Positions 8,986 to 18,708 of a stretch of 64,000 bases of DNA are shown in pieces (within the stretch, counting starts at the first letter, position 1; each line of letters begins with the position of its first letter). Source of the stretch: Aureimonas altamirensis (GTDB taxonomy: Bacteria > Pseudomonadota > Alphaproteobacteria > Rhizobiales > Rhizobiaceae); contig NZ_BBWQ01000001.1 of NCBI RefSeq assembly GCF_001463885.1, positions 62,001 to 126,000 of the forward strand. Reading direction: 5' to 3'. The notes under the pieces were generated by a model. It was not told the DNA's origin. It worked only from the letters and a program-made list of their open reading frames with translations, and did not search any database. The position numbers were made by a program, and so were the translations under genes.

Positions 8986-10491
8986 TCAATCGTCCTCGAC
9001 GAAGACTTCCTTGCGCTTGTTGCGGATCGAGGGCAGCACCGCGAAGATCACGCAGGCAAGGCCGATCGCCAGCAGCGTTGCGGAGATGGGCCGCTCCAGG
9101 AAGATCATCGGATCGCCGCGCGAGATGATCATGGCCCGGCGCAGATGCTCTTCCAGGAGTGGGCCGAGCACGAAGCCCAGCAGCAGCGGCGCCGGCTCGC
9201 AGCCCAGCCGGATCAGCACGTAACCGAGGACGCCGAACAGAATGATGGCATAGACGTCGAACGGGTTGTTGTTGATCGAATAGCAGCCGATGGAGGCGAA
9301 CAGCACAATGGCCGGAAACAGGACCCGGTAGGGGATGGTCAGCATCTTCACCCACAGGCCGATGAGCGGCAGGTTGAGGATGACGAGGAGGATGTTGCCG
9401 ATCCACATCGAGGCGATGATGCCCCAGAACAATGCCGGCTGCGAGTTGATGACGTTCGGACCGGGGGTGATGCCCTGCAGGATGAACGCGCCGACGATGA
9501 GCGCCATCACCGGATGGGCCGGAATGCCGAGCGTCAGCAGCGGGATGAAGGAGGTCTGCGCCGCTGCATTGTTGGCGCTTTCGGGCCCGGCGACACCCTC
9601 GATGGCGCCGTGGCCGAACTCTTCCTTGTGCTTCGACAGGTTCTTTTCGGCCGAATAGGAGGCAAAGGAAGACAGGACGTGTCCGCCGCCCGGCAGGACG
9701 CCGAGAAGCGAGCCCAGCACCGTGCCGCGTATGACGGGCGCGATGATGCGCTTGAACTCGTCTTTCGTCAGCCAGAGGCTGGTGACCTTCTTGACCATGA
9801 CCTCGCGGCTGCGCTCGTTTTCGAGGTTGCGGAAGATTTCCGCGACGCCGAACACGCCGACCGCCACCGAGACGAAGTTGAGGCCTTGATAAAGCTCCAG
9901 GAAGCCGAAGGTGAAGCGCGGCGTGCCGGTGTAGATGTCCTGCCCGACCGTGCCCAGAAGCAGGCCCAGGATGATCATCCCGAGCGCCTTGGTGACGGAG
10001 CCGTGGGCGAGCGAGATGGACACCAGCAAGCCGAGTACGATGAGCGCGAAATATTCCGGCGCGCCGAAATTGAGCGCGATGCGCGCCAGCGGCGGCGCGG
10101 CGATGGCCAGTAGCAGCGTCGCCACGGAGCCGGCGAAGAAGGAGCCGAGCGCCGCCGTGGCGAGCGCCGCGCCCGCCCTGCCTTTCTTGGCCATCTGGTA
10201 GCCGTCGATGGCTGTGACAGCAGACGAGCTTTCGCCCGGCAGGTTGATCAGGATGGCCGTGGTGGAGCCGCCGTACTGCGCGCCGTAATAGATGCCCGAC
10301 AGCATGATGAGCGCCGTGACCGGCGAGAAGGTGAAGGTGATCGGCAAGAGCATGGCGATGGTTGCCGTGGGCCCGATGCCGGGCAGCACGCCGACCAGGG
10401 TGCCGAGGAGCACGCCAATGAAGCACCAGAAGATGTTGATGGGCGTGAGCGCCGTTTCGAAGCCGAGCGCCAGATTCGCGATAAGGTCCAT
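8986..10491 (-). CDS. tctA: Tripartite tricarboxylate transporter large permease TctA
   Basis: This is a 501-residue integral membrane protein of the TctA family with about 10-12 membrane segments. Hallmarks are GVLPGIGPTATIAMLLPITF near residues 39-58, YYGAQYGGSTTAILINLPGE, and the repeated GVLPGGGHVLSSFASYSAEK around residue 265. It forms the channel of an ion-driven uptake system for carboxylates with TctB and the binding protein TctC. It is third in the operon tctC-tctB-tctA, 16 bp after tctB. The substrate cannot be read from sequence. Confidence 0.93.
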   Translation of the reverse strand: MDLIANLALGFETALTPINIFWCFIGVLLGTLVGVLPGIGPTATIAMLLPITFTFSPVTALIMLSGIYYGAQYGGSTTAILINLPGESSSAVTAIDGYQMAKKGRAGAALATAALGSFFAGSVATLLLAIAAPPLARIALNFGAPEYFALIVLGLLVSISLAHGSVTKALGMIILGLLLGTVGQDIYTGTPRFTFGFLELYQGLNFVSVAVGVFGVAEIFRNLENERSREVMVKKVTSLWLTKDEFKRIIAPVIRGTVLGSLLGVLPGGGHVLSSFASYSAEKNLSKHKEEFGHGAIEGVAGPESANNAAAQTSFIPLLTLGIPAHPVMALIVGAFILQGITPGPNVINSQPALFWGIIASMWIGNILLVILNLPLIGLWVKMLTIPYRVLFPAIVLFASIGCYSINNNPFDVYAIILFGVLGYVLIRLGCEPAPLLLGFVLGPLLEEHLRRAMIISRGDPMIFLERPISATLLAIGLACVIFAVLPSIRNKRKEVFVEDD

Positions 10492-10507
10492 GAATCGTCT
10501 CCGCGCG

Positions 10508-10978
10508 TCAGAACGAGAGGGCCGGCCCGAAGGTGGGCAGGGTGATGCCGAGTCCGACCTTGAAGATCAGGTAGCAGAGCGCCGACATGCAGGCGGCCAT
10601 GATGAGCGCCGATACGATGTTGTTGTTCCGCGAGGCCATCGCGGACAGGAAGGTGCACAGCGCCACGATGGGCACCAGACCGAGCGAGCGTGCGGCATAG
10701 CCGAAGATCGCCAGCGACAGGCAGACCAGGAAGATGCCCCGCCAGGCGATGGGCTCTGCCTGGACTTCCTGATGCCGGCCGAAGCCCTGCACCGCGATCA
10801 GAATGCCGAACCCGGCCAGAAGACAGGCCAGGAACAGCGGCATGAAGCCGGGCCCCATGCGCAGCGCCGTCCCCATCTGGTAGTTCATCGCCTCGACCGC
10901 GAAGCCGGCGGCGATGGCGATGAAGATGAGACCTGCGAAAACGTCGCGCCAGGCTCGAGAGCGTGTAATGTCCGTCAT
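10508..10978 (-). CDS. tctB: Tripartite tricarboxylate transporter small subunit TctB
   Basis: The 156-residue protein has four predicted membrane segments, starting with WRDVFAGLIFIAIAAGFAVE, and the motif GTALRMGPGFMPLFLACLL typical of TctB subunits. It pairs with TctA in the inner membrane. The start at 10978 was preferred over an upstream in-frame start because GGGGGAA precedes it and family members begin here. It sits between tctC (58 bp, with a hairpin) and tctA (16 bp). Confidence 0.88.
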   Translation of the reverse strand: MTDITRSRAWRDVFAGLIFIAIAAGFAVEAMNYQMGTALRMGPGFMPLFLACLLAGFGILIAVQGFGRHQEVQAEPIAWRGIFLVCLSLAIFGYAARSLGLVPIVALCTFLSAMASRNNNIVSALIMAACMSALCYLIFKVGLGITLPTFGPALSF

Positions 10979-10995
10979 GTTTCCCCCGTAACGGA

Positions 10996-11026
10996 AAAGC
11001 CGGCCGCGTATGCCGCGGCCGGCTTT
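10996..11026 (-). terminator. Intercistronic hairpin between tctC and tctB
   Basis: A perfect 12-bp inverted repeat AAAGCCGGCCGC / GCGGCCGGCTTT with a 7-nt loop lies just after the tctC stop and ends in TTTT on the transcript strand. It looks like a partial terminator or an RNA-stabilising hairpin that would raise binding protein output relative to the permeases. Similar hairpins follow chvE, sbp and fbpA in this window. Confidence 0.65.
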
Positions 11027-11036
11027 CGAACGCACA

Positions 11037-12020
11037 TCAGTCGGCGTAGACGCCGGCTTCCTCGATGATCGGTTTCCACAGGGCGATCTGCGAGGTGAGT
11101 TCCTGGGTCAGGGCGGCGGGTGTCGCCTGATCCTGCGATACGGGCGCGGTGCCGAGTTCGGCGAAGCGCTGGATGACCGTCTGGTCCTGCAGCGCCGTCT
11201 GCAGCGCGGCTTCCAGCTTTTCGACGATGGCGGGGTCCATGTCCTTCGGGCCATAGAGGCCGTGCCAGACGCCGATCTGCAGGCGCGGCAGGTTGGATTC
11301 GGCCGTCGTCGGCAGGTCCGGGAGGGAGTCGACGCGCGCGGGCGAGGTGACGGCATAGGCCTTCACTTCGCCGGCCTTGATCTGGTTGGTGGTATTGGTG
11401 GTCTGGTCGCAGATCATGTCGACCTGTCCGCCGACGATGTCCGTCATCGCCGGGCCGGCGCCCTGGTAGGGCACGGTGATCATCTGGACTTCCAGGGAAT
11501 CCATCAGCAGCATGCCGCACAGGTGCGATGCCGAGCCGATGCCGGCATTGGCGTAGGTGACGTCCTCGCCGTTTTCCTTGAGGTAGGAGACAAGGCCCGC
11601 CATGTCGGTCGGCTCGAAATCCTTGCGGGCGACGATCGTCATGGGAACCGACGTGATGAGCCCGACGGGCGTGAAATCGGTGAGGGGATCGAAGCCGAGA
11701 TTGCGGTAAAGGGTCGGCGCGGTGGACATGCCGATATGGTGCAGCAGCAGCGTGTAGCCGTCATTCGATGCATTGGCCACCTGTCCGGCGCCGAGCGTGC
11801 CGCCGGCCCCGCCGACATTCTGGATCAGCACCTGCTGCCCCAGTTCCTTCGACATGACTTGGGCGACCAGCCGGGCAACGGTATCCGTCGGCCCACCGGC
11901 CGAGAAGGGCACGATGATCGTGACCGGCTGGGTGGGATAGTCGGTCTGCGCCATGGCGGCCATCGGTGCCGTGAAGGCGAGCGCGGCGGATACGGCAAAT
12001 GCCGCGAGGCTGAGTTTCAT
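11037..12020 (-). CDS. tctC: TctC/Bug family periplasmic binding protein
   Basis: The 327-residue protein starts with a signal peptide ending AAMAQ (about residue 25), followed by YPTQPVTIIVPFSAGGPTDTVARLV, the N-terminal signature of the Bug family (shown here as YPTQPVTIIV and PFSAGGPTDT). It binds a carboxylated solute in the periplasm for the TctAB permease. The start at 12020 has AGGAT before it and gives a clean signal peptide, whereas the upstream extension does not. The gene follows the GntR regulator on the same strand with a 113-bp gap containing an inverted repeat, so it may have its own regulated promoter. The ligand is unknown. Confidence 0.9.
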   Translation of the reverse strand: MKLSLAAFAVSAALAFTAPMAAMAQTDYPTQPVTIIVPFSAGGPTDTVARLVAQVMSKELGQQVLIQNVGGAGGTLGAGQVANASNDGYTLLLHHIGMSTAPTLYRNLGFDPLTDFTPVGLITSVPMTIVARKDFEPTDMAGLVSYLKENGEDVTYANAGIGSASHLCGMLLMDSLEVQMITVPYQGAGPAMTDIVGGQVDMICDQTTNTTNQIKAGEVKAYAVTSPARVDSLPDLPTTAESNLPRLQIGVWHGLYGPKDMDPAIVEKLEAALQTALQDQTVIQRFAELGTAPVSQDQATPAALTQELTSQIALWKPIIEEAGVYAD

Positions 12021-12062
12021 GCAATCCTCCCGAATGCGTGAGCAGCAGGGCCTGTAGGGCCA

Positions 12063-12087
12063 CGATTCGTTCATCCATCACGAATCG
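12063..12087. promoter_or_regulatory. Inverted repeat upstream of tctC (candidate operator)
   Basis: CGATTCGT (12063-12070) and ACGAATCG (12080-12087) form a perfect 8-bp inverted repeat with a 9-nt spacer, centred about 55 bp upstream of the tctC ATG. The symmetry and spacing fit a dimeric regulator site. A hairpin at the end of the GntR transcript is an alternative. No regulator is proven. Confidence 0.4.
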
Positions 12088-12133
12088 CAGCGCCTTGTCC
12101 AGCAGCGAGGTCCACGCACGGGATAGGGAATTG

Positions 12134-12892
12134 TTATGACTGAGCGTTCGTCAGCGGCATATCCGCGTGCAGGGCGGTCATCGTGCGATCGACCCCGACA
12201 TGGATGACGTTCTCCATGGCAAGCCGGGCGGCTGACTCGTCGCGGGCGGCGATGGCACGCACGATGCGCAGGTGGTTTCCCGCGCATTCGGCGATCTTCT
12301 CGGTGCTCGACGCCGGCGAGGATAGCTGGAAGGAAGCCGCCAGCGCGGCTTCTATCAGCGCGCTGATCGAGCGCATGAACGGATTGCGCGACACGCGCGC
12401 CACCGCAAGGTGGAATTCCAGATCCACCTTGGCGATGCTTTCGCGCGTGTGGGCCGGGTTATCCAGCCGGCCGGCGATCTCGTAAAGTTCAACGATCTCC
12501 TCGGCGCTCGCACGCCGTGCGGCCATGGCGGCGGCGGCGGGCTCGAGCGCCAGCCGCATCTCGGCCAGATCGGCGATCAGCGTGTCGTCGACGCCAGACT
12601 CGAAGCGCCAGCCCAGAACGTCCGCATCGAAGAAATTCCATTGCGACCGGTTGAGCACCCGCGTTCCCACCTTGGCCTTGGGCTCGACGAGCCGTTTGGC
12701 GGCCAGCGTCTTCATCGCTTCACGCAGGACGGTGCGCGATACGCCGAAACGCGCGCTCAGCTCGGCGTCGCCCGGCAGGAGGGAGCCCTCGGGCCGGGCG
12801 CCGGTGACGATTTCGCGGCCGAGAACCATGACGACCTGGGCATGGCTGGTGCGCAGAGACCGGCCCGCGATGGTCGATTGCAACAGACTCAT
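12134..12892 (-). CDS. FadR-type GntR transcriptional regulator
   Basis: The 252-residue protein has a GntR winged helix at about residues 12-80 (ELSARFGVSRTVLREAMKTL) and a C-terminal FCD domain. Putative metal ligands are the Asp and His of DLEFHLAVARVSRNPF and the His of GNHLRIVRAI. FCD regulators bind sugar acids or other carboxylates as effectors. The gene lies divergent from the galactose oxidation operon and directly upstream of tctC, so it may control either or both. By analogy with DgoR-type regulators a galactonate-like effector is plausible; this is inference from position. Confidence 0.88.
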   Translation of the reverse strand: MSLLQSTIAGRSLRTSHAQVVMVLGREIVTGARPEGSLLPGDAELSARFGVSRTVLREAMKTLAAKRLVEPKAKVGTRVLNRSQWNFFDADVLGWRFESGVDDTLIADLAEMRLALEPAAAAMAARRASAEEIVELYEIAGRLDNPAHTRESIAKVDLEFHLAVARVSRNPFMRSISALIEAALAASFQLSSPASSTEKIAECAGNHLRIVRAIAARDESAARLAMENVIHVGVDRTMTALHADMPLTNAQS

Positions 12893-13057
12893 TGTGTGGT
12901 GTCTCCAAACCGCAAAGGCGCCCGCTGACGCTACTATAACATTGATTTGTATTATTTATAGCCGCAAAAGCGGCGTGGCTCTCGCCTTCCTTGGGGCTTG
13001 ACGCTGGAATCTGCAAGAGTATTAGTCACACGTAATAAGGATTGGAAACGGTCAAAA
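12893..13057. promoter_or_regulatory. Divergent control region between gntR and the gal operon
   Basis: This 165-bp gap separates gntR from the galactose operon. An AT-rich tract near 12935-12962 carries CTATA and TATAG in inverted orientation. Near the gal gene, TATTA (13020-13024) and TAATA (13033-13037) are inverted around GTCACACG. Both are candidate GntR sites, but neither symmetry is long. No clear sigma-70 hexamers were recognised. Confidence 0.35.
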
Positions 13058-13996
13058 ATGCCCGCGCACCCTATCAGCGTCGCCATTGTCGGCCTCGGCA
13101 AGATCGCGCGCGACCAGCATATTCCCGCCATAGAGGGCAATCCGGCATTCGAGCTGGCCGGGGTGGCCAGCCGGAACGCGTCGCTACCATCCTTACGCCA
13201 TTTCACCGACATCGGCGAGATGCTTCGCAACGCGCCCGATATCGCGGCCGTCTCGCTATGTACGCCGCCGCAGGGGCGGCAGGCGCAGGCGCGTGCCGCA
13301 CTTGCCGCAGGCCGGCACGTGCTCTTGGAGAAACCGCCCGGCGCAACCGTGGCCGAGATCGGGCCGCTCATCGATCTCGCCCGGCAGAACGGCGTCACGC
13401 TGTTCGCGACCTGGCATTCGCGTTTCGCGGCGGCGGTGGAGCCGGCCCGCGCCTTTCTTGCGGACGCACGGATACGCTCGGTGCAGGTGACGTGGAAAGA
13501 GGATGTGCGCCACTGGCATCCCGGCCAGCAATGGATATGGGAGCCGGGCGGGCTCGGCGTGTTCGATCCGGGCATCAATGCCTTGTCCATCGTGACGCGC
13601 ATACTTCCGCAGCCTTTCTTTCTGACGCAGGCAAGCCTGTCCTTCCCGGCCAACCGGGCCGCCCCCATCGCGGCGGAGCTGGACTTCGCCGATGGTGCGG
13701 GCGTTCCTGTGCGCTTCGACCTCGACTGGCGGCAGACGGGCCCGCAAAGTTGGGATATCGACGTCGACACCGATAAAGGGCGGCTGTTGCTGGGCGAGGG
13801 CGGCAAGACCCTGTCGCTGGACGGGCAGCCGCTTCTTGCCGACGAGGATGCCGAATATGCCGGCATCTACGCACGTTTCGCCGAGTTGATCGAAGCGGGC
13901 GAAAGCGAGGTCGACCTGTCGCCTTTGGTCCATGTGGCGGACGCCTTCATGCTGGGGCGGCGAATTGAAGTCGAGCCTTTCGAGGACGCGGCGTGA
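13058..13996 (+). CDS. gal: D-galactose 1-dehydrogenase (Gfo/Idh/MocA family)
   Basis: The 312-residue protein has an N-terminal Rossmann motif VAIVGLGKIARDQHIPAI (residues 8-25) and the family motif EKPP at 91-94. The stretch TWHSRFAAAVEPAR and the DVRHWHPGQQWIWEPGGLGVFDPGINAL region (quoted here as DVRHWHPGQQWIWE) match the Gal type, which oxidises D-galactose, and often L-arabinose or D-fucose, to the aldonolactone with NAD(P). It opens an operon with an epimerase, dehydratase, lactonase, dgoK and dgoA, which supports this substrate. The TGA stop overlaps the GTG of galM by 4 bp. Confidence 0.85.
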   Translation: MPAHPISVAIVGLGKIARDQHIPAIEGNPAFELAGVASRNASLPSLRHFTDIGEMLRNAPDIAAVSLCTPPQGRQAQARAALAAGRHVLLEKPPGATVAEIGPLIDLARQNGVTLFATWHSRFAAAVEPARAFLADARIRSVQVTWKEDVRHWHPGQQWIWEPGGLGVFDPGINALSIVTRILPQPFFLTQASLSFPANRAAPIAAELDFADGAGVPVRFDLDWRQTGPQSWDIDVDTDKGRLLLGEGGKTLSLDGQPLLADEDAEYAGIYARFAELIEAGESEVDLSPLVHVADAFMLGRRIEVEPFEDAA

Positions 13997-15048
13997 GCGT
14001 CCGCCGCGAAGATTTCGGGCCTATGCCCGACGGGCGTATGGTGGAGCGCTTCGTGCTGGAGGGAATAGGCCTGTCGGCTGCGGTCATCTCCTACGGCGCG
14101 GCGCTGCAATCGCTGTTTGCGCCCGGCCGCGACGGCACTTTGGACGATGTGGTGCTGGGCGGCGACACGATCGACGCCTATCTGGACGAGCGCCGCTTCT
14201 TCGGCGCGGTCGTGGGGCGCTACGCCAACCGCATCCACAAGGGCTACGCCGATGCGTCCGGCGCCTTCGTGGCTCTGCCGCAGAATGACGGGCAGAACTG
14301 CCTGCATGGCGGACCGGCCGGATTCGATACGCATGTCTGGTCGCTTGCCGAATTCGGCGAGGATGGCGGCCCCTTCGTCGAACTGGCGCTCGACCTCGGC
14401 GATGGCCTCGACGGCTTCCCCGGCGCGGTGTCCGCACGGGCCCGCTACTCGATACCGGCCGCCGGCGAACTGGTGCTGGACCTGTCCGCGACGGTGTCCC
14501 AGCCATCGCCGGTCAACCTGAGCGGACACAGCTACTTCAACCTTGCCGGCGCGGGGAGCTCCGATACGATCCTCGGTCATGTCCTGCGCGTCGGCGCCGA
14601 AACGGTGCTGCCCATCGACGAGGCATCGATACCGCTGGGCGCGCCGGTGGACGTCGCGGGCACCGTCTTCGATTTCCACGGCGGCGGCGTGATCGGCGAG
14701 AAGATGGACATTGCCGATCCGCAGATCGCGCTGACGGGCGGCTACGACCATAATTTCTGCTTTTCCGACACGGGCGAGTCCCGGCTGCTGGCGCAGCTCC
14801 ACGCGCCGACCAGCGGGCGGACGCTGTCGATCTATTCCGATGCCCCGGGCCTGCAATTCTATACCGGGCAGTTTCTGGACGGCAGTGCGCACGGCAAGGG
14901 CGGGGCGCGCTACGGCCGCAATGCCGGGCTATGCCTGGAGCCGCAATCCTGGCCGGACAGCCCCAACCATGCCGGCTTCCCGGGGGTGATGCTGCCCGCC
15001 GGCGCCACATACCGACATACGATCCGCTACGCCTTCGGCGTACAGTGA
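13993..15048 (+). CDS. galM: Aldose 1-epimerase
   Basis: The 351-residue protein interconverts alpha and beta anomers of galactose or a related aldose, supplying the right anomer to the dehydrogenase. Conserved catalytic residues are visible: His105 in NCLHGG, His179 in [10 protein letters not shown] and Glu316 in [28 protein letters not shown] is another family signature. It starts at a GTG that overlaps the gal stop, implying translational coupling. No signal peptide, so cytosolic. Confidence 0.92.
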   Translation: MSVRREDFGPMPDGRMVERFVLEGIGLSAAVISYGAALQSLFAPGRDGTLDDVVLGGDTIDAYLDERRFFGAVVGRYANRIHKGYADASGAFVALPQNDGQNCLHGGPAGFDTHVWSLAEFGEDGGPFVELALDLGDGLDGFPGAVSARARYSIPAAGELVLDLSATVSQPSPVNLSGHSYFNLAGAGSSDTILGHVLRVGAETVLPIDEASIPLGAPVDVAGTVFDFHGGGVIGEKMDIADPQIALTGGYDHNFCFSDTGESRLLAQLHAPTSGRTLSIYSDAPGLQFYTGQFLDGSAHGKGGARYGRNAGLCLEPQSWPDSPNHAGFPGVMLPAGATYRHTIRYAFGVQ

Positions 15049-15079
15049 CAGAACAGAAGAACGAAAAGCTGGACACGAG

Positions 15080-16888
15080 ATGAGCAAGGAACTGACGCCC
15101 TCCGACCCGAACAAGCTGCGCTCGCGTGCCTGGTTCGACAACCCGATGAATGCCGACATGACGGCGCTCTATCTGGAGCGCTACATGAATTTCGGCCTGA
15201 GCCAGGAAGAGCTGCAGTCCGGCAAGCCGATCATCGGGATCGCGCAGACCGGCTCGGACCTGTCGCCCTGCAACCGCCACCATATCGAGCTGGCGCAGCG
15301 CGTGCGCGAAGGCATCCGCGAGGCGGGCGGCATCGCCATCGAGTTTCCGGTGCACCCCATCCAGGAAACCGGCAAGCGCCCCACCGCCGGCCTGGACCGC
15401 AACCTTGCCTATCTCGGCCTCGTCGAGATCCTGTACGGCTACCCGCTCGACGGCGTGGTGCTGACGATCGGCTGCGACAAGACCACGCCGGCCTGCCTGA
15501 TGGCGGCGGCGACGGTGAACATTCCGGCCATAGCGCTGTCGGTCGGGCCGATGCTGAACGGCTGGTTCCGCGGCGAGCGTACCGGCTCCGGCACCATCGT
15601 CTGGCGTGCCCGCGAACTGATGGCGAAGGGCGAGATCGACTATCAGGGCTTCGTCAAGCTGGTGGCGTCCTCCGCCCCGTCGACGGGCTACTGCAACACG
15701 ATGGGCACGGCCTCCACCATGAACTCGCTGGCCGAGGCGCTGGGCATGCAGCTTCCCGGCTCGGCGGCCATACCGGCGCCCTACCGCGATCGGCAGGAGG
15801 TTTCCTACCGCACCGGCCTGCGCATCGTGGACATGGTCCGCGAGGACATGAAGCCGTCCGACATCCTGACGCGCGACGCCTTCATCAACGCCATCCGGGT
15901 CAACTCGGCCATCGGCGGCTCGACCAACGCGCCGATCCACCTGAACGCCTTGGCGCGGCACATGGGCGTGGAACTGACCATCGACGACTGGCAGACATAC
16001 GGCCACGAAATCCCGCTGCTGGTGAACCTGCAGCCGGCCGGCGAGTATCTCGGCGAAGATTATTACCATGCCGGCGGCGTGCCGGCGGTCGTCAATCAGC
16101 TGATGGAGCAGGGGCTCATCAACGAGGATGCGATGACGGTCAACGGGCGCACCATCGGCGACAATTGCCGTGGCGCCATCATCGAGGACGAGAAGGTAAT
16201 CCGCCCCTTCGGCCAGCCGCTGAAGGCGGAGGCCGGCTTCATCGTGCTGAAGGGCAATCTGTTCTCCTCGGCCATCATGAAGACCAGCGTCATCTCTCCT
16301 GAGTTCCGCGAACGCTACCTTTCGGACCCCACCGACCCGAATGCCTTCGAGGGGCGGGCGGTCGTCTTCGACGGACCGGAAGATTATCACCACCGCATCG
16401 ACGATCCGGCACTTGGCATCGACGAGCACACCGTGCTGTTCATGCGCGGGGCGGGGCCGATCGGCTATCCCGGCGCGGCCGAGGTGGTGAACATGCGCGC
16501 TCCGGACTACCTGATCAAACGGGGCATCACCTCTCTTGCCTGCGTCGGCGATGGGCGCCAGTCGGGCACGTCCGGTTCGCCTTCGATCCTGAACGCCTCT
16601 CCCGAGGCGGCGGCGGGGGGTGGCCTGGCGGTGCTGAAGACGGGCGACCGCGTGCGTATCGACCTTGAAAAGGGCACGGCCGACATCCTGATCGACGATG
16701 CGGAGCTGGCCGAGCGGTACAAGGCGCTGGCCGCCGATGGCGGTTTCCATTTCCCCGGCCATCAGACGCCGTGGCAGGAAATCCAGCGCGGTATCGTCGG
16801 CCAGATGGAAAGCGGTGCGGTGCTGGAGCCTGCCGTACGCTACCAGCGTATCGCGCAGACCCAGGGGCTGCCGCGCGACAACCACTGA
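15080..16888 (+). CDS. IlvD/Edd family sugar-acid dehydratase (arabonate/galactonate type)
   Basis: The 602-residue protein belongs to the sugar-acid branch of the IlvD/Edd family. Candidate [2Fe-2S] ligands are Cys64 (SPCNRHH), Cys132 (GCDKTTP) and Cys205 (TGYCNT); their 68 and 73 residue spacing is, as I recall, that of Rhizobium L-arabinonate dehydratase. It dehydrates an aldonate to the 2-keto-3-deoxy acid. With dgoK and dgoA downstream, the relevant substrate is probably D-galactonate, replacing the enolase-family DgoD, although L-arabinonate or D-fuconate may also be used. The gene sits 31 bp after galM. Confidence 0.85.
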   Translation: MSKELTPSDPNKLRSRAWFDNPMNADMTALYLERYMNFGLSQEELQSGKPIIGIAQTGSDLSPCNRHHIELAQRVREGIREAGGIAIEFPVHPIQETGKRPTAGLDRNLAYLGLVEILYGYPLDGVVLTIGCDKTTPACLMAAATVNIPAIALSVGPMLNGWFRGERTGSGTIVWRARELMAKGEIDYQGFVKLVASSAPSTGYCNTMGTASTMNSLAEALGMQLPGSAAIPAPYRDRQEVSYRTGLRIVDMVREDMKPSDILTRDAFINAIRVNSAIGGSTNAPIHLNALARHMGVELTIDDWQTYGHEIPLLVNLQPAGEYLGEDYYHAGGVPAVVNQLMEQGLINEDAMTVNGRTIGDNCRGAIIEDEKVIRPFGQPLKAEAGFIVLKGNLFSSAIMKTSVISPEFRERYLSDPTDPNAFEGRAVVFDGPEDYHHRIDDPALGIDEHTVLFMRGAGPIGYPGAAEVVNMRAPDYLIKRGITSLACVGDGRQSGTSGSPSILNASPEAAAGGGLAVLKTGDRVRIDLEKGTADILIDDAELAERYKALAADGGFHFPGHQTPWQEIQRGIVGQMESGAVLEPAVRYQRIAQTQGLPRDNH

Positions 16889-16909
16889 CCCATACCGGAA
16901 AGGCCGTCC

Positions 16910-17785
16910 ATGGAAGCGAGCGTCACCATCATCTCGGATGTCCATTGCCATCTCGGAGAAGGGGTGGCGTGGCTGCCGCAGGCGCAGCGCGTCTGCTGGT
17001 TCGACATCGTCGAGAAGGTGCTTTTCGAGCATCGGCTGGATAGTGGAGAGACGGTCCGCCACAGCCTTCCCTTCATGGCTTCGGTGATCGCCGAGATCGA
17101 CGGCGAGCGTCAGCTTGTCGCCGCCGACGAGGGACTGTTCGTCCGCACGGCGGACGGCGCCTTCGAGGCGCTCCTGCCGCTGGAAGCCGACAAGCCGGGC
17201 AATCGCTCCAATGACGGCCGCGTGCACCAGAGCGGCGCGTTGTGGATCGGCACGATGGGCCGCAACGCCGAAAAAGGCGCCGGCTCCGTCTACTGGTATG
17301 GCGGCGGACGCGCGGTACGGCTTTTCGCGGACATCACCATACCCAATGCCATCTGCTTTTCGCCGGATGGCGGCACGGCCTATTTCGTCGACAGCGATGT
17401 CGGCGAACTGATGCGCGTGGCCGTCAACCCGGATACCGGCCTGCCGGTGGGCGCGCCCACCGTTCTGCGGCGTCATGAGGCCGAAGGTGGACTCGACGGG
17501 GCGGTGGTGGATGCCGACGGGGCGATCTGGGTGGCCCATTGGGGCGGTGCCTGCGTAGAGGCCTACAGCCCGGCCGGCGACGTCATAAAGCGGGTGTCGC
17601 TGCCGGCCACCAACATCTCCTGCCCGGGCTTCGTCGGCGACGATCTCGACAGGATGGTGGCCACCAGTGCCTGGCAGGGCATGGGCGATGCGCGGAAGGC
17701 CGCGGAACCGGCCCATGGCAATACGTTCCTGTTCGATCCGGGTGTGCGCGGCCTGCCATGGCCGGCCGCCAATCCCTTCGCGTGA
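16910..17785 (+). CDS. SMP-30/gluconolactonase family lactonase
   Basis: The 291-residue protein is a six-bladed propeller lactonase. Probable metal ligands are Glu17 (HLGEGVAW), Asn101 in RSNDGRVH, Asn146 in PNAICFSPDG, and the Asp in the later EGGLDGAVVDADG stretch. It hydrolyses the sugar lactone made by galactose dehydrogenase to the free aldonate, which is then the substrate of the dehydratase. It lies 21 bp after the dehydratase and 11 bp before dgoK. The lactone identity is inferred from the operon. Confidence 0.88.
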   Translation: MEASVTIISDVHCHLGEGVAWLPQAQRVCWFDIVEKVLFEHRLDSGETVRHSLPFMASVIAEIDGERQLVAADEGLFVRTADGAFEALLPLEADKPGNRSNDGRVHQSGALWIGTMGRNAEKGAGSVYWYGGGRAVRLFADITIPNAICFSPDGGTAYFVDSDVGELMRVAVNPDTGLPVGAPTVLRRHEAEGGLDGAVVDADGAIWVAHWGGACVEAYSPAGDVIKRVSLPATNISCPGFVGDDLDRMVATSAWQGMGDARKAAEPAHGNTFLFDPGVRGLPWPAANPFA

Positions 17786-17796
17786 GGTTGCAGGCG

Positions 17797-18708
17797 ATGG
17801 GCGTCCGAAAGCTTCTGGTGGATTGGGGAACGACGAGCTTCCGCCTCTGGGCGGTGGGCGCCGACGACGGCATCATGGGCGAGCGGCGCAGCGGCGAAGG
17901 CCTGACCAGCGCCGGCGATTTCGATGCCGTGCTGGAATCCCACGCGACCGCGCTGGGCGTCGGCAGCGACGTGCCCGCCATCCTGTGCGGCATGGTAGGT
18001 GCACGCAACGGCTGGCTTGAAGCGCCCTATCTCGATGCGCCGGTGCCGTTGAGCGACGTGGCGGGGCGCGCAACCCGCGTCACGAAGGCCAGCCGCGCCG
18101 TCTTCATACTGCCCGGTGTCTGCCAACGGCGTCCTGCCCCGGATGTCATGCGCGGCGAGGAGACCAAGCTTCTCGGACTCGGGCGCGATGACGGGCTGGT
18201 GCTCATGCCGGGCACGCATACCAAATGGGCGCGGCTGGACGGCGGGTTGCTGGCCGGGTTTTCCACCTTCATGACGGGCGAGATCTTCGCGCACTTACGC
18301 GGCGCGCCGACATCGGTGCTGCGGCAGGCCGTGGGCGAAGCGCCCCTTGTGCAGACATCCGGCCCGGTATTCGCCGATGCCGTGCGGATGGGCTTCGAGG
18401 CGCCCGAGCGGCTGGCCAATGCCGCCTTCGGCGTGCGCGCCGGCTGGCTTATCGATGGCACCCCCGCGGCGGATGGGCTTGCACGCCTGTCGGGGCTGCT
18501 GATCGGGGCCGAAATCGCCGGTGCGCGGACGCTGTACGGAGACCTCGACGGGGTCGTTCCGCTGGGTGCCGGGCCCGGTGCGCAGGCCTATCTGGATGCG
18601 CTGGCCGCACTCGACATCGCCCATGCGCCACCGGTGGACGCCGATGGCTGCGTGCGTGCCGGGCTGTCGCGGGCGGCCGATATCCTATTGCAGGAGATAC
18701 AGTCATGA
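17797..18708 (+). CDS. dgoK: 2-dehydro-3-deoxygalactonokinase
   Basis: The 303-residue protein shows the N-terminal nucleotide loop VDWGTTSFRLWAV, GEGLTSAGDF, CGMVGARNGWLEAPYL and the MRGEETKLLGL and PGTHTKWARL motifs of DgoK. It phosphorylates 2-keto-3-deoxygalactonate with ATP. The ATG at 17797 follows the lactonase stop by 11 bp; the frame is open further upstream but lacks conservation there. Its stop overlaps the dgoA start (ATGA), so the kinase and aldolase are probably made together. Confidence 0.92.
   Translation: MGVRKLLVDWGTTSFRLWAVGADDGIMGERRSGEGLTSAGDFDAVLESHATALGVGSDVPAILCGMVGARNGWLEAPYLDAPVPLSDVAGRATRVTKASRAVFILPGVCQRRPAPDVMRGEETKLLGLGRDDGLVLMPGTHTKWARLDGGLLAGFSTFMTGEIFAHLRGAPTSVLRQAVGEAPLVQTSGPVFADAVRMGFEAPERLANAAFGVRAGWLIDGTPAADGLARLSGLLIGAEIAGARTLYGDLDGVVPLGAGPGAQAYLDALAALDIAHAPPVDADGCVRAGLSRAADILLQEIQS

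Noticed and set aside
14537-17716. A 1059-codon open frame antisense to galM, the dehydratase and the lactonase
   Set aside because: It is rich in Arg, Ala, Gly and His without family motifs, and lies opposite well-recognised genes. High GC gives long antisense frames.
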